Positions 35,682 through 43,916 of a stretch of 64,000 nucleotides of DNA are shown one piece after another (positions within the stretch are counted from its first letter, which is position 1; each line of letters begins with the position of its first letter). The translations under genes were made by a program, and so were the position numbers. The DNA comes from Verrucomicrobia bacterium IMCC26134 (GTDB lineage Bacteria > Verrucomicrobiota > Verrucomicrobiia > Opitutales > Opitutaceae), in assembly GCA_000972765.1 (NCBI GenBank), contig CP011265.1:2031501-2095500 (forward strand), written 5' to 3'. The notes beneath the pieces were generated by a model. The model did not search any database. It was given only the letters and a program-made list of their open reading frames with translations, and was not told the DNA's origin.

Positions 35682-36341
35682 CTAGCCCCGCCAGGTAAAC
35701 GCATGGCACAACGCAACGCCAGCCGCGTCGGCCTCATCGCTCGCAAGCTGGCGACCGTGGCCAAGCAGCGCCATCACCGTGCGCGCCATCTGCTCCTTGC
35801 TTGCCCGTCCCGCGCCAACCACCGCCTGCTTCACCCGCAGCGGCGCATATTCCCACACCTCATCGTGACCATGGATAGCCGCCGCCGCGATCGCCGCTCC
35901 GCGCGCCGCTCCCAGAATCTGCGCCGTCTGGAAATTTTGCACGTAAATGGTCTGCTCGAGCGCCACGTGACGCACCTCGGAACCCTCTAAAAACTCCGTC
36001 ACCGCCCGCGATATTTCCCCAAGTGCGAACGCCATGCTCTTTTTCGGATGAACCTTCACCGTGCGGCACCGCAACAAAACCGGCTCCCGCCCTAAACGAA
36101 ACTCGATCAGAGCCAGCCCAGTGCCGCGCAGCGACGGGTCGATGCCCAGCACCTGGCCAGAAAATGACACCCGCATCGTGCCCTCCAGCGGATGCGCAGC
36201 CGGTCCCGCCGCCTTGCGCACCGCGCTCACCGGCACCAACGAGCCCACCGGCAGCCCCGCCTGCCCGCCTGCCTTGCCCATGGCAAGGCCGCCACCGGCA
36301 AGTTTCGCCGCCCACATCTGCCTGACGTTTTTAGAGGCCAT
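35682..36341 (-). CDS. ruvC: Crossover junction endodeoxyribonuclease RuvC
   Basis: The RuvC nuclease fold is clear: [18 protein letters not shown] holds the first catalytic aspartate, [19 protein letters not shown] the catalytic glutamate, and [17 protein letters not shown] the last aspartates. RuvC resolves Holliday junctions with RuvAB. The frame gives 219 residues, about 55 more than usual, because it starts with a basic N-terminal extension ([20 protein letters not shown]). ATG 36176 ([13 protein letters not shown]) would give the normal length. I keep the long frame since the extension opens with a plausible basic helix, but either start is possible. It is convergent with the synthase gene and 21 bases downstream of the TauE gene. 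Confidence 0.88.
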   Translation of the reverse strand: MASKNVRQMWAAKLAGGGLAMGKAGGQAGLPVGSLVPVSAVRKAAGPAAHPLEGTMRVSFSGQVLGIDPSLRGTGLALIEFRLGREPVLLRCRTVKVHPKKSMAFALGEISRAVTEFLEGSEVRHVALEQTIYVQNFQTAQILGAARGAAIAAAAIHGHDEVWEYAPLRVKQAVVGAGRASKEQMARTVMALLGHGRQLASDEADAAGVALCHAFTWRG

Positions 36342-36362
36342 TTTTAAAGGAGTTCGATAACA

Positions 36363-37130
36363 TCACCCAAGCAGTAGTTTCAGTCCAGCCACCGCGCTCA
36401 GAATCAGCGCGAGTCTCTCGAACCAAACCTGCGATACCCTGGGCAACACCCAGCGGCCCAACAAGGCCCCCGCCAGCACCGCCGGCGCGAGGATGAGGTT
36501 GAATTTAAAACTATCCATCGTGATCAGCCCGAGCCCCACCATGAACGGCACTTTGAAAAGATTGAGCAGCAGAAAAAACACCGCGCTGGTGCCCACGAAC
36601 GCCATCTTGGGCAGTCGCATCGCGAGCAAGTAAATCGCCATGAGCGAACCGGCTGCGTTAGCCACCAGTGTCGTAAAACCAGTCAAGACCCCGATGCATG
36701 GGGCGAACCAGACCGGGTGAGTTGCTCCCGCCTCCGCCGCTGCTCGTTCCCCGCTGACTTTTCCTGAAGCCTGCCATTTGCGGGCGACATGCAGTGTCAC
36801 CAAGGTCACGATTATGCTCCCGACCAGCACCTGCGCCTGCCGATTGTCGATAGGCCCCATCGCCAGCGCGCCGATGCCCACTCCCGCCGCCGTCCAAGGG
36901 AAGAGCCGCCACAGGTGTTTCCACTCGGTGTGCCGCCGGTAGGAAAGCACCGCCACGATATCGCCAAAAATGAGCAGCGGCAGCACGAAGCCGCTCGCCT
37001 GTTTGGTCGGCATAAGGTTCGCAAAGATCGCCACAAACAACATCCCGATGCCCGGCACCCCGGTCTTGGCCAACCCCACGATCATCGCCGCGATGACGGC
37101 GAGTATCCAGCTGTGCGTGTCAAAGGTCAT
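36363..37130 (-). CDS. TauE/SafE-family membrane permease
   Basis: A 255-residue membrane protein starting at ATG 37130, whose first bases overlap the recF stop as ATGA. The family marks are in [23 protein letters not shown], with the second half of the repeat in [22 protein letters not shown], and about seven to eight helices in total. TauE/SafE proteins export sulfite or organosulfonates, or carry other anions. The substrate cannot be told from sequence. A longer frame reaching 37328 would overlap recF and is rejected. Its coupling to a DNA repair gene looks positional rather than functional. Confidence 0.85.
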   Translation of the reverse strand: MTFDTHSWILAVIAAMIVGLAKTGVPGIGMLFVAIFANLMPTKQASGFVLPLLIFGDIVAVLSYRRHTEWKHLWRLFPWTAAGVGIGALAMGPIDNRQAQVLVGSIIVTLVTLHVARKWQASGKVSGERAAAEAGATHPVWFAPCIGVLTGFTTLVANAAGSLMAIYLLAMRLPKMAFVGTSAVFFLLLNLFKVPFMVGLGLITMDSFKFNLILAPAVLAGALLGRWVLPRVSQVWFERLALILSAVAGLKLLLG

Positions 37131-38215
37131 GGGCCAGCCTCCGCGGCAAACCCGCCACCTGCGACACGGAAAACGTCCCACGCACCGAGCTCCGCATCCG
37201 GCAGCTCCGTGCCGGTGGCGAGAACCTGACGGGCCTCGCCCAGCGCCGCCCAAAACCGGCGGCGACGCGTCGGGTCGAGTTCGCCCAATACGTCGTCGGC
37301 CAGCAGCACGGGCTCTATGCCAGTGCACTCGCGAACGTGGCTGACCTGCGCGAGGCGCAGCGCCAACACCAGGCTGCGTTGCTGCCCTTCGGAGCCGAAA
37401 TCGCGCGCCGCCCGAGCGCCGACCCGCAGATCGATATCGTCGCGATGCGGCCCGCTCATCGTGCCGCGAAATTGCAAGTCACGCGCGCGGGTCCGCGCAA
37501 AATGCGCATGCCACGCCGCCGCGTCCCCGTCGCCCGGCGCGGAGTCCTCGGCGTAGGTGATATCGGCCGTCTCGGCACCGGCGCTGATCTGCGCGTAACC
37601 CGCCGCGACATGCGGAGCGAGGGCGGCCACGCCCCGCCTCCTCGCCGCCACCAGCGCGGCCGCCGCCGCGCCAAGAGGTTGCTCGAAAGCTGCCAGCTCA
37701 GCGGTGGCGGCCTGGCGTTTGAGGAGCTGGTTTCTCCCCGCCAAGGCGCGGTGGTAGTTTTGCAGCCCGTGCAGGTAAACCGGATCGGTGCCCGCCAGCG
37801 TGAGATCGAGCCAGCGCCGCCGAAGGGCAGGCGCACCACGAATGAGCTGCTGGTCTTGCGAAGAGAAAACCACGGTCGGAAAACGCCCGAGATGGTCGGC
37901 GAGGCGAGTCACTCGCTCTCCGTCACAAGCCACCTCCTTGCCTTCGCCGTGCAGGCGAATGACGAGCTTGGTCGCGCCTTGGACCTCGTGCTCGAAGTCG
38001 CAGGCAATCGCCGCCTCGCGCTGCCCCTGGGCCAGGAGCAAGCGGGTGTCGGCGGTGCGAAAAGAACGCAGCGCGGTCACGAAACCAACCGCCTCCAGCA
38101 GATTGGTTTTCCCCTGCCCGTTGGGCCCGACGAAAAACTGCTGTCTGCCTGCGAACGAAAGCTCCGCCATCGCAATGTTGCGGAAGTTTTGCAGGGTGAG
38201 ACGACGAAGACGCAT
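37127..38215 (-). CDS. recF: DNA replication and repair protein RecF
   Basis: A 362-residue SMC-like ATPase. It opens with [15 protein letters not shown], has Walker [10 protein letters not shown] (residues 30-38), the family pattern [17 protein letters not shown] and [10 protein letters not shown], and a C-terminal signature region [18 protein letters not shown] followed by Walker [13 protein letters not shown]. RecF loads RecA at gaps with RecO and RecR. In many bacteria recF sits next to dnaN and gyrB. Here it is with a permease and ruvC. It is divergent from the ppk2 remnant with a 168-base gap that should hold both promoters. Confidence 0.93.
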   Translation of the reverse strand: MRLRRLTLQNFRNIAMAELSFAGRQQFFVGPNGQGKTNLLEAVGFVTALRSFRTADTRLLLAQGQREAAIACDFEHEVQGATKLVIRLHGEGKEVACDGERVTRLADHLGRFPTVVFSSQDQQLIRGAPALRRRWLDLTLAGTDPVYLHGLQNYHRALAGRNQLLKRQAATAELAAFEQPLGAAAAALVAARRRGVAALAPHVAAGYAQISAGAETADITYAEDSAPGDGDAAAWHAHFARTRARDLQFRGTMSGPHRDDIDLRVGARAARDFGSEGQQRSLVLALRLAQVSHVRECTGIEPVLLADDVLGELDPTRRRRFWAALGEARQVLATGTELPDAELGAWDVFRVAGGGFAAEAGP

Positions 38216-38413
38216 GAAGGCGGATGAATGGGCTGGCGCTCACGAAAGGCCAACCCGGCTCAGGAGCGAACCAAAGTTTTCCCGACTCCACGCAACTCGC
38301 AGCATTATCTGGTTTTTTCCCTCAAGATGCACAACTCGCGGCCGGATCGTCTCGGCCCGGCACTTCTTAAGCCCATACGCCCCATGAAAACAGAACACAA
38401 TCCCTTCCGCGTA

Positions 38414-38416
38414 AAG
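38414..38416. repeat. Left copy of the 3-base target duplication (AAG)
   Basis: AAG immediately precedes the left end of the insertion element and is repeated at 39697-39699, as expected for IS3-family insertion. Confidence 0.75.
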
Positions 38417-38453
38417 TGGGCTTCCCCCGATAAAACGGACACTAGTTGGGCTA
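38417..38453 (+). repeat. Left terminal inverted repeat of the IS3 element
   Basis: Aligned against the reverse complement of 39660-39696, most of the 37 positions match, including the blocks CCCCGA (38425-38430) and ACGGACAC (38435-38442). Most mismatches are in the middle. Confidence 0.8.
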
Positions 38454-38466
38454 GATTTTACTTTTG

Positions 38467-39303
38467 TTAGTTGAGGTTGGATTCGTAGTCGAGGGGGCTT
38501 TTAAAGCCGAGGGACGAGTGAAGGCGTATTCGGTTATAGAAGCTCTCGATGTAGTCGAAGATGGCGGTGGTGGCTTCGCTGCGGGTGGCGAAGCGGCGGC
38601 GGTAGATCAGCTCATGTTTGAGCGTGCTCCAGAACGACTCCATTGTAGCGTTGTCGTAACAGTTACCCCGGCGGCTCATGGAGGCGATGCAACCGTGGCC
38701 GGACAAGGTGGAGCGATAGGCTGCGCTGGCATACTGACAGCCACGATCCGAGTGATGAAGCAGGCCTGCGCCCGGCCGGCGTTTTCGCAAGGCCATGTGC
38801 AGGGCGGCCAGCGGGAGCGCTGTCTCCAGGCTCGATCCCATGGCCCAGCCGATCAATCGGCGGCTATAAAGGTCGAGCACTCCGGCCAAGTATAACCAGC
38901 CTTCGCCGGTTTCGACATAGGTGATATCGGTGACCCACACTTCGTCGGGCTTGGTGGGGACGCTTGCCTTTGGCAGCAGGTTTGGGGCGATAGGCTCGTT
39001 GTGCGCGCTGTCGGTGGTTCGAACCCGATACCGGCGGGCCTGTCGACCGTGCAGTCCGGCTTCTTTCATCAAGCGGGCCACGCGGTTGCGGCCTACCGCT
39101 TCGCCTTGCTTGTGCAGGGCCACCGTCACCCGCGGACTCCCATATGTGCCACGCGAGTCCTTGTGCACCCTGGCGATCTTTGCCCTGATCGCTTTGGTTT
39201 TAAGTGCACGAGCCGAGGCCCGCGCGCTTTGCCATTGGTAGTAACCACTGCGCGAGACTTCCAGCACCTCGCACATCGTTTTGGTCGGATGTTCGTGGCT
39301 CAT
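38467..39303 (-). CDS. IS3-family transposase OrfB (DDE integrase domain)
   Basis: A 278-residue catalytic subunit. The HTH-like N-terminal part carries VLEVSRSGYYQWQ and RGTYGSPRVTVALHKQG. The DDE triad is in VWVTDITYVETG, LLHHSDRGCQYAS and YDNATMESFWSTLKHE. Its ATG overlaps the orfA stop as ATGA. The real transposase is probably the OrfAB fusion made by -1 frameshifting at 39357-39363; in that frame the sequence runs without a stop into this gene. Confidence 0.95.
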   Translation of the reverse strand: MSHEHPTKTMCEVLEVSRSGYYQWQSARASARALKTKAIRAKIARVHKDSRGTYGSPRVTVALHKQGEAVGRNRVARLMKEAGLHGRQARRYRVRTTDSAHNEPIAPNLLPKASVPTKPDEVWVTDITYVETGEGWLYLAGVLDLYSRRLIGWAMGSSLETALPLAALHMALRKRRPGAGLLHHSDRGCQYASAAYRSTLSGHGCIASMSRRGNCYDNATMESFWSTLKHELIYRRRFATRSEATTAIFDYIESFYNRIRLHSSLGFKSPLDYESNLN

Positions 39304-39641
39304 CGCTTTAATCCGGGCATACCGCTGTGCGATGGTTCGGAGAGGATGCCCGCAGCTTTTTTTAGGATGTCCCTCTGCTCGGTGATCCTCGCCAGCTCTT
39401 GCCGCAGTCGTTCGTTCTCGGCCTGCAACACCTCCTTGCTATCGGACGGGGCAGCCAGCCCGGCGGCCCGGGCTGGCTGCCCCGTCCGATTCCAGTCGTA
39501 GAGCTGAAACACACTGATTCCCAGCTCCCGGGCAGTCAGCTCCGCTGACCTCCCGCTTTGCTTCCACATGCGCACTGCTTGCTGACGAAACGCTTCGTCG
39601 TGCCTTGGTGGCTTCATTCCTGTCTGCTTTTGTTCTTTCAT
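39300..39641 (-). CDS. IS3-family transposase OrfA (HTH and leucine-zipper-like)
   Basis: A 113-residue protein from ATG 39641 (MKEQKQTGMKPPRHDEAF); a frame extension to 39716 would cross the right inverted repeat. An HTH of the IS3 type is in FRQQAVRMWKQSGRSAELTA with ELGISVFQLYDWNR. It is followed by a heptad-like coiled coil (EVLQAENERLRQELARITEQ) used for multimerisation, then KKAAG. OrfA binds the inverted repeats and regulates transposition. Confidence 0.92.
   Translation of the reverse strand: MKEQKQTGMKPPRHDEAFRQQAVRMWKQSGRSAELTARELGISVFQLYDWNRTGQPARAAGLAAPSDSKEVLQAENERLRQELARITEQRDILKKAAGILSEPSHSGMPGLKR
39357..39363 (-). other. Programmed -1 frameshift slippery site of the IS3 element
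   Basis: Seven adenines on the minus strand lie in the OrfA frame as CTA AAA AAA GCT, so a -1 slip on A_AAA_AAA is possible. In the -1 frame the reading continues with SCGHPLRTIAQRYARIKA directly into OrfB with no stop. This is the standard IS3-family arrangement for making OrfAB. Confidence 0.8.
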
Positions 39642-39659
39642 CGTTGAGTCTTTCTTTAG

Positions 39660-39696
39660 TGGCTCAACTCGTGTCCGTCGATTCGGGGCAACCTCA
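39660..39696 (-). repeat. Right terminal inverted repeat of the IS3 element
   Basis: Reverse complement begins TGAGGTTGCCCCGA and matches the left end over most of 37 bases. It is followed by the AAG target copy at 39697-39699. Confidence 0.8.
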
Positions 39697-40602
39697 AAGA
39701 CTAGCGCCACCGTCAAACTTAAGCGCTGGCCGACCCGGGTAAAGCCGTTCTACAAATCGAAGTCCGACTGCAAAGAAAAGCTCGCTGAGCACAATAGGGA
39801 TTTGAGCGGGCAAAAAAACCTGCTCTAGGCAGGCAACCGCTACGCCTTGCTGGTGATTTTCCAAGCGATGGATGCACCGGGAAAGGACGGTGCCATCAAA
39901 CACGTCATATCCGGGGTGAACCCGCAGGATTGCCTGGTGTTTAACTTCAAGCGCCCAAGCGCACAGGAGCTCGACCACGATTTTCTGTGGCGCACCACCC
40001 GCTGCCTGCCCGAGCGCGGACAAATCGGCATCTTTAACCGCTACTACTGCGAGGAGGTGCTCATCGCGCGGGTGCATCCCGAGTTACTCGCCGGCCTAAG
40101 CCTGCCGGCCGAGACCGCCAAGGATGCCACCTTCTGGACCCACCGCTGCCACTCTATCAACAAGCTGGAAAAACACCTGCACCGCAACGGCGCCCGAATA
40201 GTGAAGATTTTTGTCCACATTTCCGAGTAGGAGCAGCGCCAGCGTTTCGTCGCCCGCATCGAGGATCCGGATAAAAACTGAAAATTCAGCAGCTCCGACA
40301 TCGAGGAGCGAAAATACTGGAAGGACTACGTGCACGTCTACGGCGCCTGCCTTGGCGCCACCAGCCAAAAACACACGCCATGGCATGTCGTTGCCGCCGA
40401 CGAAAAGGACAACGCCCACCTCATCATCTCCCGCATCATCCTCGACGAACTCGCGGACTTGAAGCTGTGCCACCCCAAGACCGACGAAGCGCACCGCAAG
40501 GAATTGCTCGCGATCAAAAAGCTGCTCCTGAGGAAAACCTGACCGCTTGCGCCTGATTTCCAGTCGGTTTCGAAAAACATCACATTGGACCTCACCCTTC
40601 AC

Positions 40603-42042
40603 TCAATGGAGTGCGGGAGAGGGCGCGAACTGGACGGCGCTGTCGCTGATCAAAGCCGCCGCGCCCTTGCCTTTGCGCAGCGTGATCAGCTCTGCGCCGG
40701 CCAAAAGCACCGGGCCGTAGCTGTGCGCGGCATAGACGCTCACCGGACGGAAAAAATAAAACATGGGGTCGAAGCCCATACCCGTGCCGACACAGGTGTT
40801 CTCCACCTGCCCCTTGGCGTTGACCTGCTGCGCCACCGCATTCCAGCCGAGCGAGACCACCGGGCCGTAAGCCAGCGGATCGAGCCAGCCGCGGTTGATG
40901 CCACGAGCCATCGCATACACGAACATGGCCGAAGCGGAGGTCTCCAAATAAGAATTCGGCCGGTCAAGCAACTGGTGCCAGAGACCGGTGTGCCCTTGAA
41001 CGCGCGCGAGTCCGGCAGCGTGGGCGCGGAACTGGGCAAGCACGGCGGCCCGCGCGGGGTGGTTTTCCGGGAGCTCGGAGAGGAGTTCAGCCATGGCAAC
41101 GATCGCCCAGCCGTTGGCCCTGCCCCAATGGAAGGTGGGGTGAGGATCCATTTCCTGCACCCAACCATGACGATAGAGGCCGTTCTCAGGCATAAACATG
41201 CGGCTGGAGAACTGGATTATCTGTCGGGTCGCGTCGTCAAAGTAACGTGCCTCTCCGGTCAGCGCGCCCATCTGCGCGAGTGCGGGCACGCTCATGTAGA
41301 GATCATCCAGCCAGAGGGTATCGCGCAACGGTCGGTCACGGGCCAGAGTGCCGTCGGCCAGACGTTTTTGCCCGGTCGTGATCCACTTTAGATAGTTGTC
41401 GATCCAAGGACGCAGGGCTTCAGGATCGATGCCGGTGCGACTCGCCTTAATAAAAGCGGCAGCCATCGAGCCCGAGTCATCGAGACTGCGCGGCGCGATC
41501 ATGCCCCGCAATGCGCTGGCGCGTTTGGGACCCGTCTCTTCGACAGGTGGCGATGGACGCGTCTTAAGATAAGACGCGACTCTGGTAATAGCCCGAATCC
41601 GAAGGGTCGTATAATCCAGGAAACGCAGGTCACCCGTGCTCTCCGCCGCGAGCAACATACCCGCGTAGGTGACACCCCACTCGTAGCTCGCTAGAAAGAA
41701 ATCCGTGCGGTCAAACCCCACATTGCCCGCCAAGGGTTCAAAATCGGCGATAGGTGCCATCGTATCGCGGTCGATGACCTTGATCGGACTGGCGATTTCC
41801 AGGTAGTCGACGATCCGCGTCAGCACGGACTGGATATCCGCTGGAGAGGCGGGTGTGTAAGGAGTCGGGTAAGCGGGAGGGATGCGACCGCTGTTGACCA
41901 CGTAGGGCGCAGGTGGCTCGGCAGGAGCAGGCCCCGCGATTTGACCAAAGAGCGTCGAGGCTAACGCCGAGAGCACGGCGACGGCTGATAAACGGAAATC
42001 CTTCGCGCCCCCGCCGCCAACCTTGGAGCCGAAAAGGGGCAT
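40603..42042 (-). CDS. Glycoside hydrolase family 105/88 unsaturated rhamnogalacturonyl hydrolase
   Basis: About 479 residues from ATG 42042, chosen because it gives a signal-like N-terminus (DFRLSAVAVLSALASTLFG). The frame extends to 42183 with no signal logic. The alpha/alpha-barrel family marks are present: DTLWLDDLYMSVPALAQMG, THFHWGRANGW-like PTFHWGRANGWAIVAMAE, and GLWHQLLDRPNSYLETSASA. GH105 enzymes such as YteR/YesR remove the unsaturated galacturonyl residue left on the non-reducing end of rhamnogalacturonan oligomers by PL-type lyases. The PL11 and PL9 genes at 51-59 kb would make its substrate. Catalytic aspartates are probably in LDDLYM and the WGRANGW region. Confidence 0.87.
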   Translation of the reverse strand: MPLFGSKVGGGGAKDFRLSAVAVLSALASTLFGQIAGPAPAEPPAPYVVNSGRIPPAYPTPYTPASPADIQSVLTRIVDYLEIASPIKVIDRDTMAPIADFEPLAGNVGFDRTDFFLASYEWGVTYAGMLLAAESTGDLRFLDYTTLRIRAITRVASYLKTRPSPPVEETGPKRASALRGMIAPRSLDDSGSMAAAFIKASRTGIDPEALRPWIDNYLKWITTGQKRLADGTLARDRPLRDTLWLDDLYMSVPALAQMGALTGEARYFDDATRQIIQFSSRMFMPENGLYRHGWVQEMDPHPTFHWGRANGWAIVAMAELLSELPENHPARAAVLAQFRAHAAGLARVQGHTGLWHQLLDRPNSYLETSASAMFVYAMARGINRGWLDPLAYGPVVSLGWNAVAQQVNAKGQVENTCVGTGMGFDPMFYFFRPVSVYAAHSYGPVLLAGAELITLRKGKGAAALISDSAVQFAPSPALH

Positions 42043-42391
42043 CGTGCCGCTGAATCCGAACGGCGGTAACCGGCGGCACACCGCGGCGATGAATGCGCGA
42101 TTCGCTTTCTCAGGAGCCGTGCGGATCGTGCGGTGCAGACGGATGGTGTGGGTGGACATGGTGGGTAGAAGGGCTGTCTCCAACTGGCTCAGGGCCTGTC
42201 GGGCCTTAAATAGTGTCAGCCCATCATCCGAACTCGAAGTGTGAAGCGAAAAGCCGGCCCAACCGCATTATTCGCAGGCAAACACACCACCGTATCGTCA
42301 TCATCGGGCATCAGCCGACCTGATTCGGGTTACTTTCGTCGCCTTTGACATCCCGCCGCCATCCCGTTTGGGTGACAACCTTTTCAACCAC

Positions 42392-42895
42392 ATGTCGCAG
42401 TTGCATCCTTATTGGCGCATGGAATATATCGAAGCGCCCCGCCCGCCCGATCTGCCGCGCCCCTTCACCGCGTTGCCCGCCCTCGGCGACGATCGCGCCG
42501 CCCTCATCGTGCATCGCACGCCCCTGAGCTACCTCATGCTCAACCGTTTCCCCTACAACCCCGGGCATCTGCTCGCCATCCCCTTCCGCGAGGTCGCGGA
42601 TCTCATCGATCTCACCCCCGCCGAATCCGCGGACCTCATGGCGACGCTTACCTTCGCCGAGCGCCTGCTGCGTAACACCATGAAGCCCGACGCCTTTAAC
42701 ATCGGCTTTAATCTCGGCCGCACCGCCGGCGGCAGCATCGACCACCTCCACGGGCACATCGTCCCGCGTTGGAGCGGCGACAATAACTTCATGCCCGTTC
42801 TCGGCCAGACCCGCCTCCTCCCTCAAGCCCTCGAGCAAACCTGGGAAAAGCTCTCCGCCGAGGCGGCGAAAATGGCGTCTGTTGCCTCGATATGA
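42392..42895 (+). CDS. HIT-family nucleotide hydrolase
   Basis: A 167-residue protein from ATG 42392; TTG 42368 is an alternative. The histidine triad is in DHLHGHIVPRWSG, and the N-terminal substrate region is LSYLMLNRFPYNPGHLLAIPFREV. HIT proteins hydrolyse dinucleoside polyphosphates or AMP conjugates. The length suits the FHIT/GalT-like Ap4A hydrolase group. Its TGA stop overlaps the next ATG as ATGA, so it is coupled to phoH. Confidence 0.9.
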   Translation: MSQLHPYWRMEYIEAPRPPDLPRPFTALPALGDDRAALIVHRTPLSYLMLNRFPYNPGHLLAIPFREVADLIDLTPAESADLMATLTFAERLLRNTMKPDAFNIGFNLGRTAGGSIDHLHGHIVPRWSGDNNFMPVLGQTRLLPQALEQTWEKLSAEAAKMASVASI

Positions 42896-43863
42896 GCACA
42901 CAAACCCTTCACTATCCCTCCGCCCGCCACCTCTCCCAGCTCTATGCCGGCAGGGAGGATAATATCGCCGCCGCCGAGCGCCTGCTCTCAGTCAAAGTCA
43001 TCACCCGCGAAGACTGGATCACCTTCGAGGGGGAACCCTCTGCTGTCGGCGCCGCCGAGGCCCTCTTCAGCCTGCTCAACGAGGCTCGCACCCAGGGACT
43101 CGCCATCCGCACGCCCGATTTCCTGCGCTTCGCCGAGACCGTCGCGCGCGGAGAATCCGCCCAGCTGCGCGAGCTGTTTACCCAGCCCATCATCGTTCCG
43201 ACCCAACGTAAAAGCATCGTCCCGAAAACCCTCGGGCAAAAGCTCTACCTCCAGGCCATCCTGCGCCACCCGCTTGTCTTCGGCATCGGGCCGGCCGGCA
43301 CTGGAAAAACCTACCTCGCCATGGCCGCGGCCGTGCACGCGCTGCTCAAAAATCAGGTCGAACGCATCATCCTTACCCGTCCGGCAGTCGAAGCCGGCGA
43401 GGCCCTCGGTTTCCTGCCCGGCGATCTCAACGAGAAAATCCTCCCCTACCTGCGTCCGCTCTACGACGCCATGGGCGACATGCTCGATCCATCCGTAGTC
43501 GCTGATCTGACCGAGAAAGGCATCATCGAGGTCGCCCCGCTCGCCTACATGCGCGGCCGAACCCTGAGCCGCAGTTTTGTCATTCTGGACGAGGCGCAAA
43601 ACACCACGCCTGAACAGATGATGATGTTCCTCACCCGTCTTGGCGAAGACAGTCGCATGGTCGTCACGGGCGACATCACGCAAATCGATCTGCCGCGTGC
43701 CAAACAATCCGGCCTGCTCGAGGTATCCCGAATCCTGCAAGGCATCCCCGGCATCGAATTTCACCACTTCAGCGCCAGCGACGTCGTGCGCCACCCGCTC
43801 GTGCTCAAAATCATCGAAGCCTACGAGCGCTACAAAGACCCGATCCACGCCAACTCCGCCTGA
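42892..43863 (+). CDS. phoH: PhoH-family ATPase
   Basis: A 323-residue protein. Walker A is GPAGTGKT (residues 133-140), with ILTRPAVEAGEALGFLPGDL, AYMRGRTLSRSFVILDEAQNTTPEQ (Walker B) and MVVTGDITQIDLP following. The N-terminal part has a KH-like domain (LSVKVITREDWITFEG). PhoH proteins are RNA-linked ATPases of uncertain function and sit next to ybeY in many bacteria, as here. Confidence 0.93.
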   Translation: MSTQTLHYPSARHLSQLYAGREDNIAAAERLLSVKVITREDWITFEGEPSAVGAAEALFSLLNEARTQGLAIRTPDFLRFAETVARGESAQLRELFTQPIIVPTQRKSIVPKTLGQKLYLQAILRHPLVFGIGPAGTGKTYLAMAAAVHALLKNQVERIILTRPAVEAGEALGFLPGDLNEKILPYLRPLYDAMGDMLDPSVVADLTEKGIIEVAPLAYMRGRTLSRSFVILDEAQNTTPEQMMMFLTRLGEDSRMVVTGDITQIDLPRAKQSGLLEVSRILQGIPGIEFHHFSASDVVRHPLVLKIIEAYERYKDPIHANSA

Positions 43864-43916
43864 TGGATTCCACCACGGGATCACTGACTTAACCGCTTCA
43901 CACCACTCGCACCGAC

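Larger units (their letters stand above)
38417..39696 (-). mobile_element. Complete IS3-family insertion sequence (1280 bp)
   Basis: The element has 37-base imperfect inverted ends starting with TG and ending with CA, a 3-base AAG target duplication, and two overlapping genes (orfA 39641-39300, orfB 39303-38467). The structure is that of IS3-family elements that make an OrfAB transposase by frameshifting. All functional parts look intact, so it may still move. It interrupts ppk2 in the opposite orientation. No copy elsewhere in this window was seen. Confidence 0.92.
38384..40542 (+). pseudogene. ppk2: Polyphosphate kinase 2 gene, broken by an IS3 element and three stop codons
   Basis: The gene starts at ATG 38384 (MKTEHNPFRVK), is cut after codon 11 by the insertion element at 38417-39696, and resumes at 39700 in the same frame. 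Removing the element and one AAG copy gives a 291-codon frame. PPK2 features are present: the Walker A region [52 protein letters not shown], and the C-terminal KYWKDYVHVYGACLGATSQ. Three nonsense codons interrupt the frame: TAG at 39826, TAG at 40228 and TGA at 40279. The last replaces a tryptophan conserved in the family (KNWKF). There are no frameshifts. PPK2 moves phosphate between polyphosphate and nucleotides. The gene cannot make a full-length product. Confidence 0.9.

Noticed and set aside
39847-40230. A separate short PPK2-like gene starting at 39847
   Set aside because: The ATG is internal to the PPK2 domain, after a TAG. The sequence before it continues the same protein, so it is a pseudogene fragment.
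39826-40281. Stop-codon reassignment or readthrough as an explanation of the three stops in ppk2
   Set aside because: Both TAG and TGA are involved, other genes in the window end normally with these codons, and the gene is also cut by an IS element. Decay is simpler.
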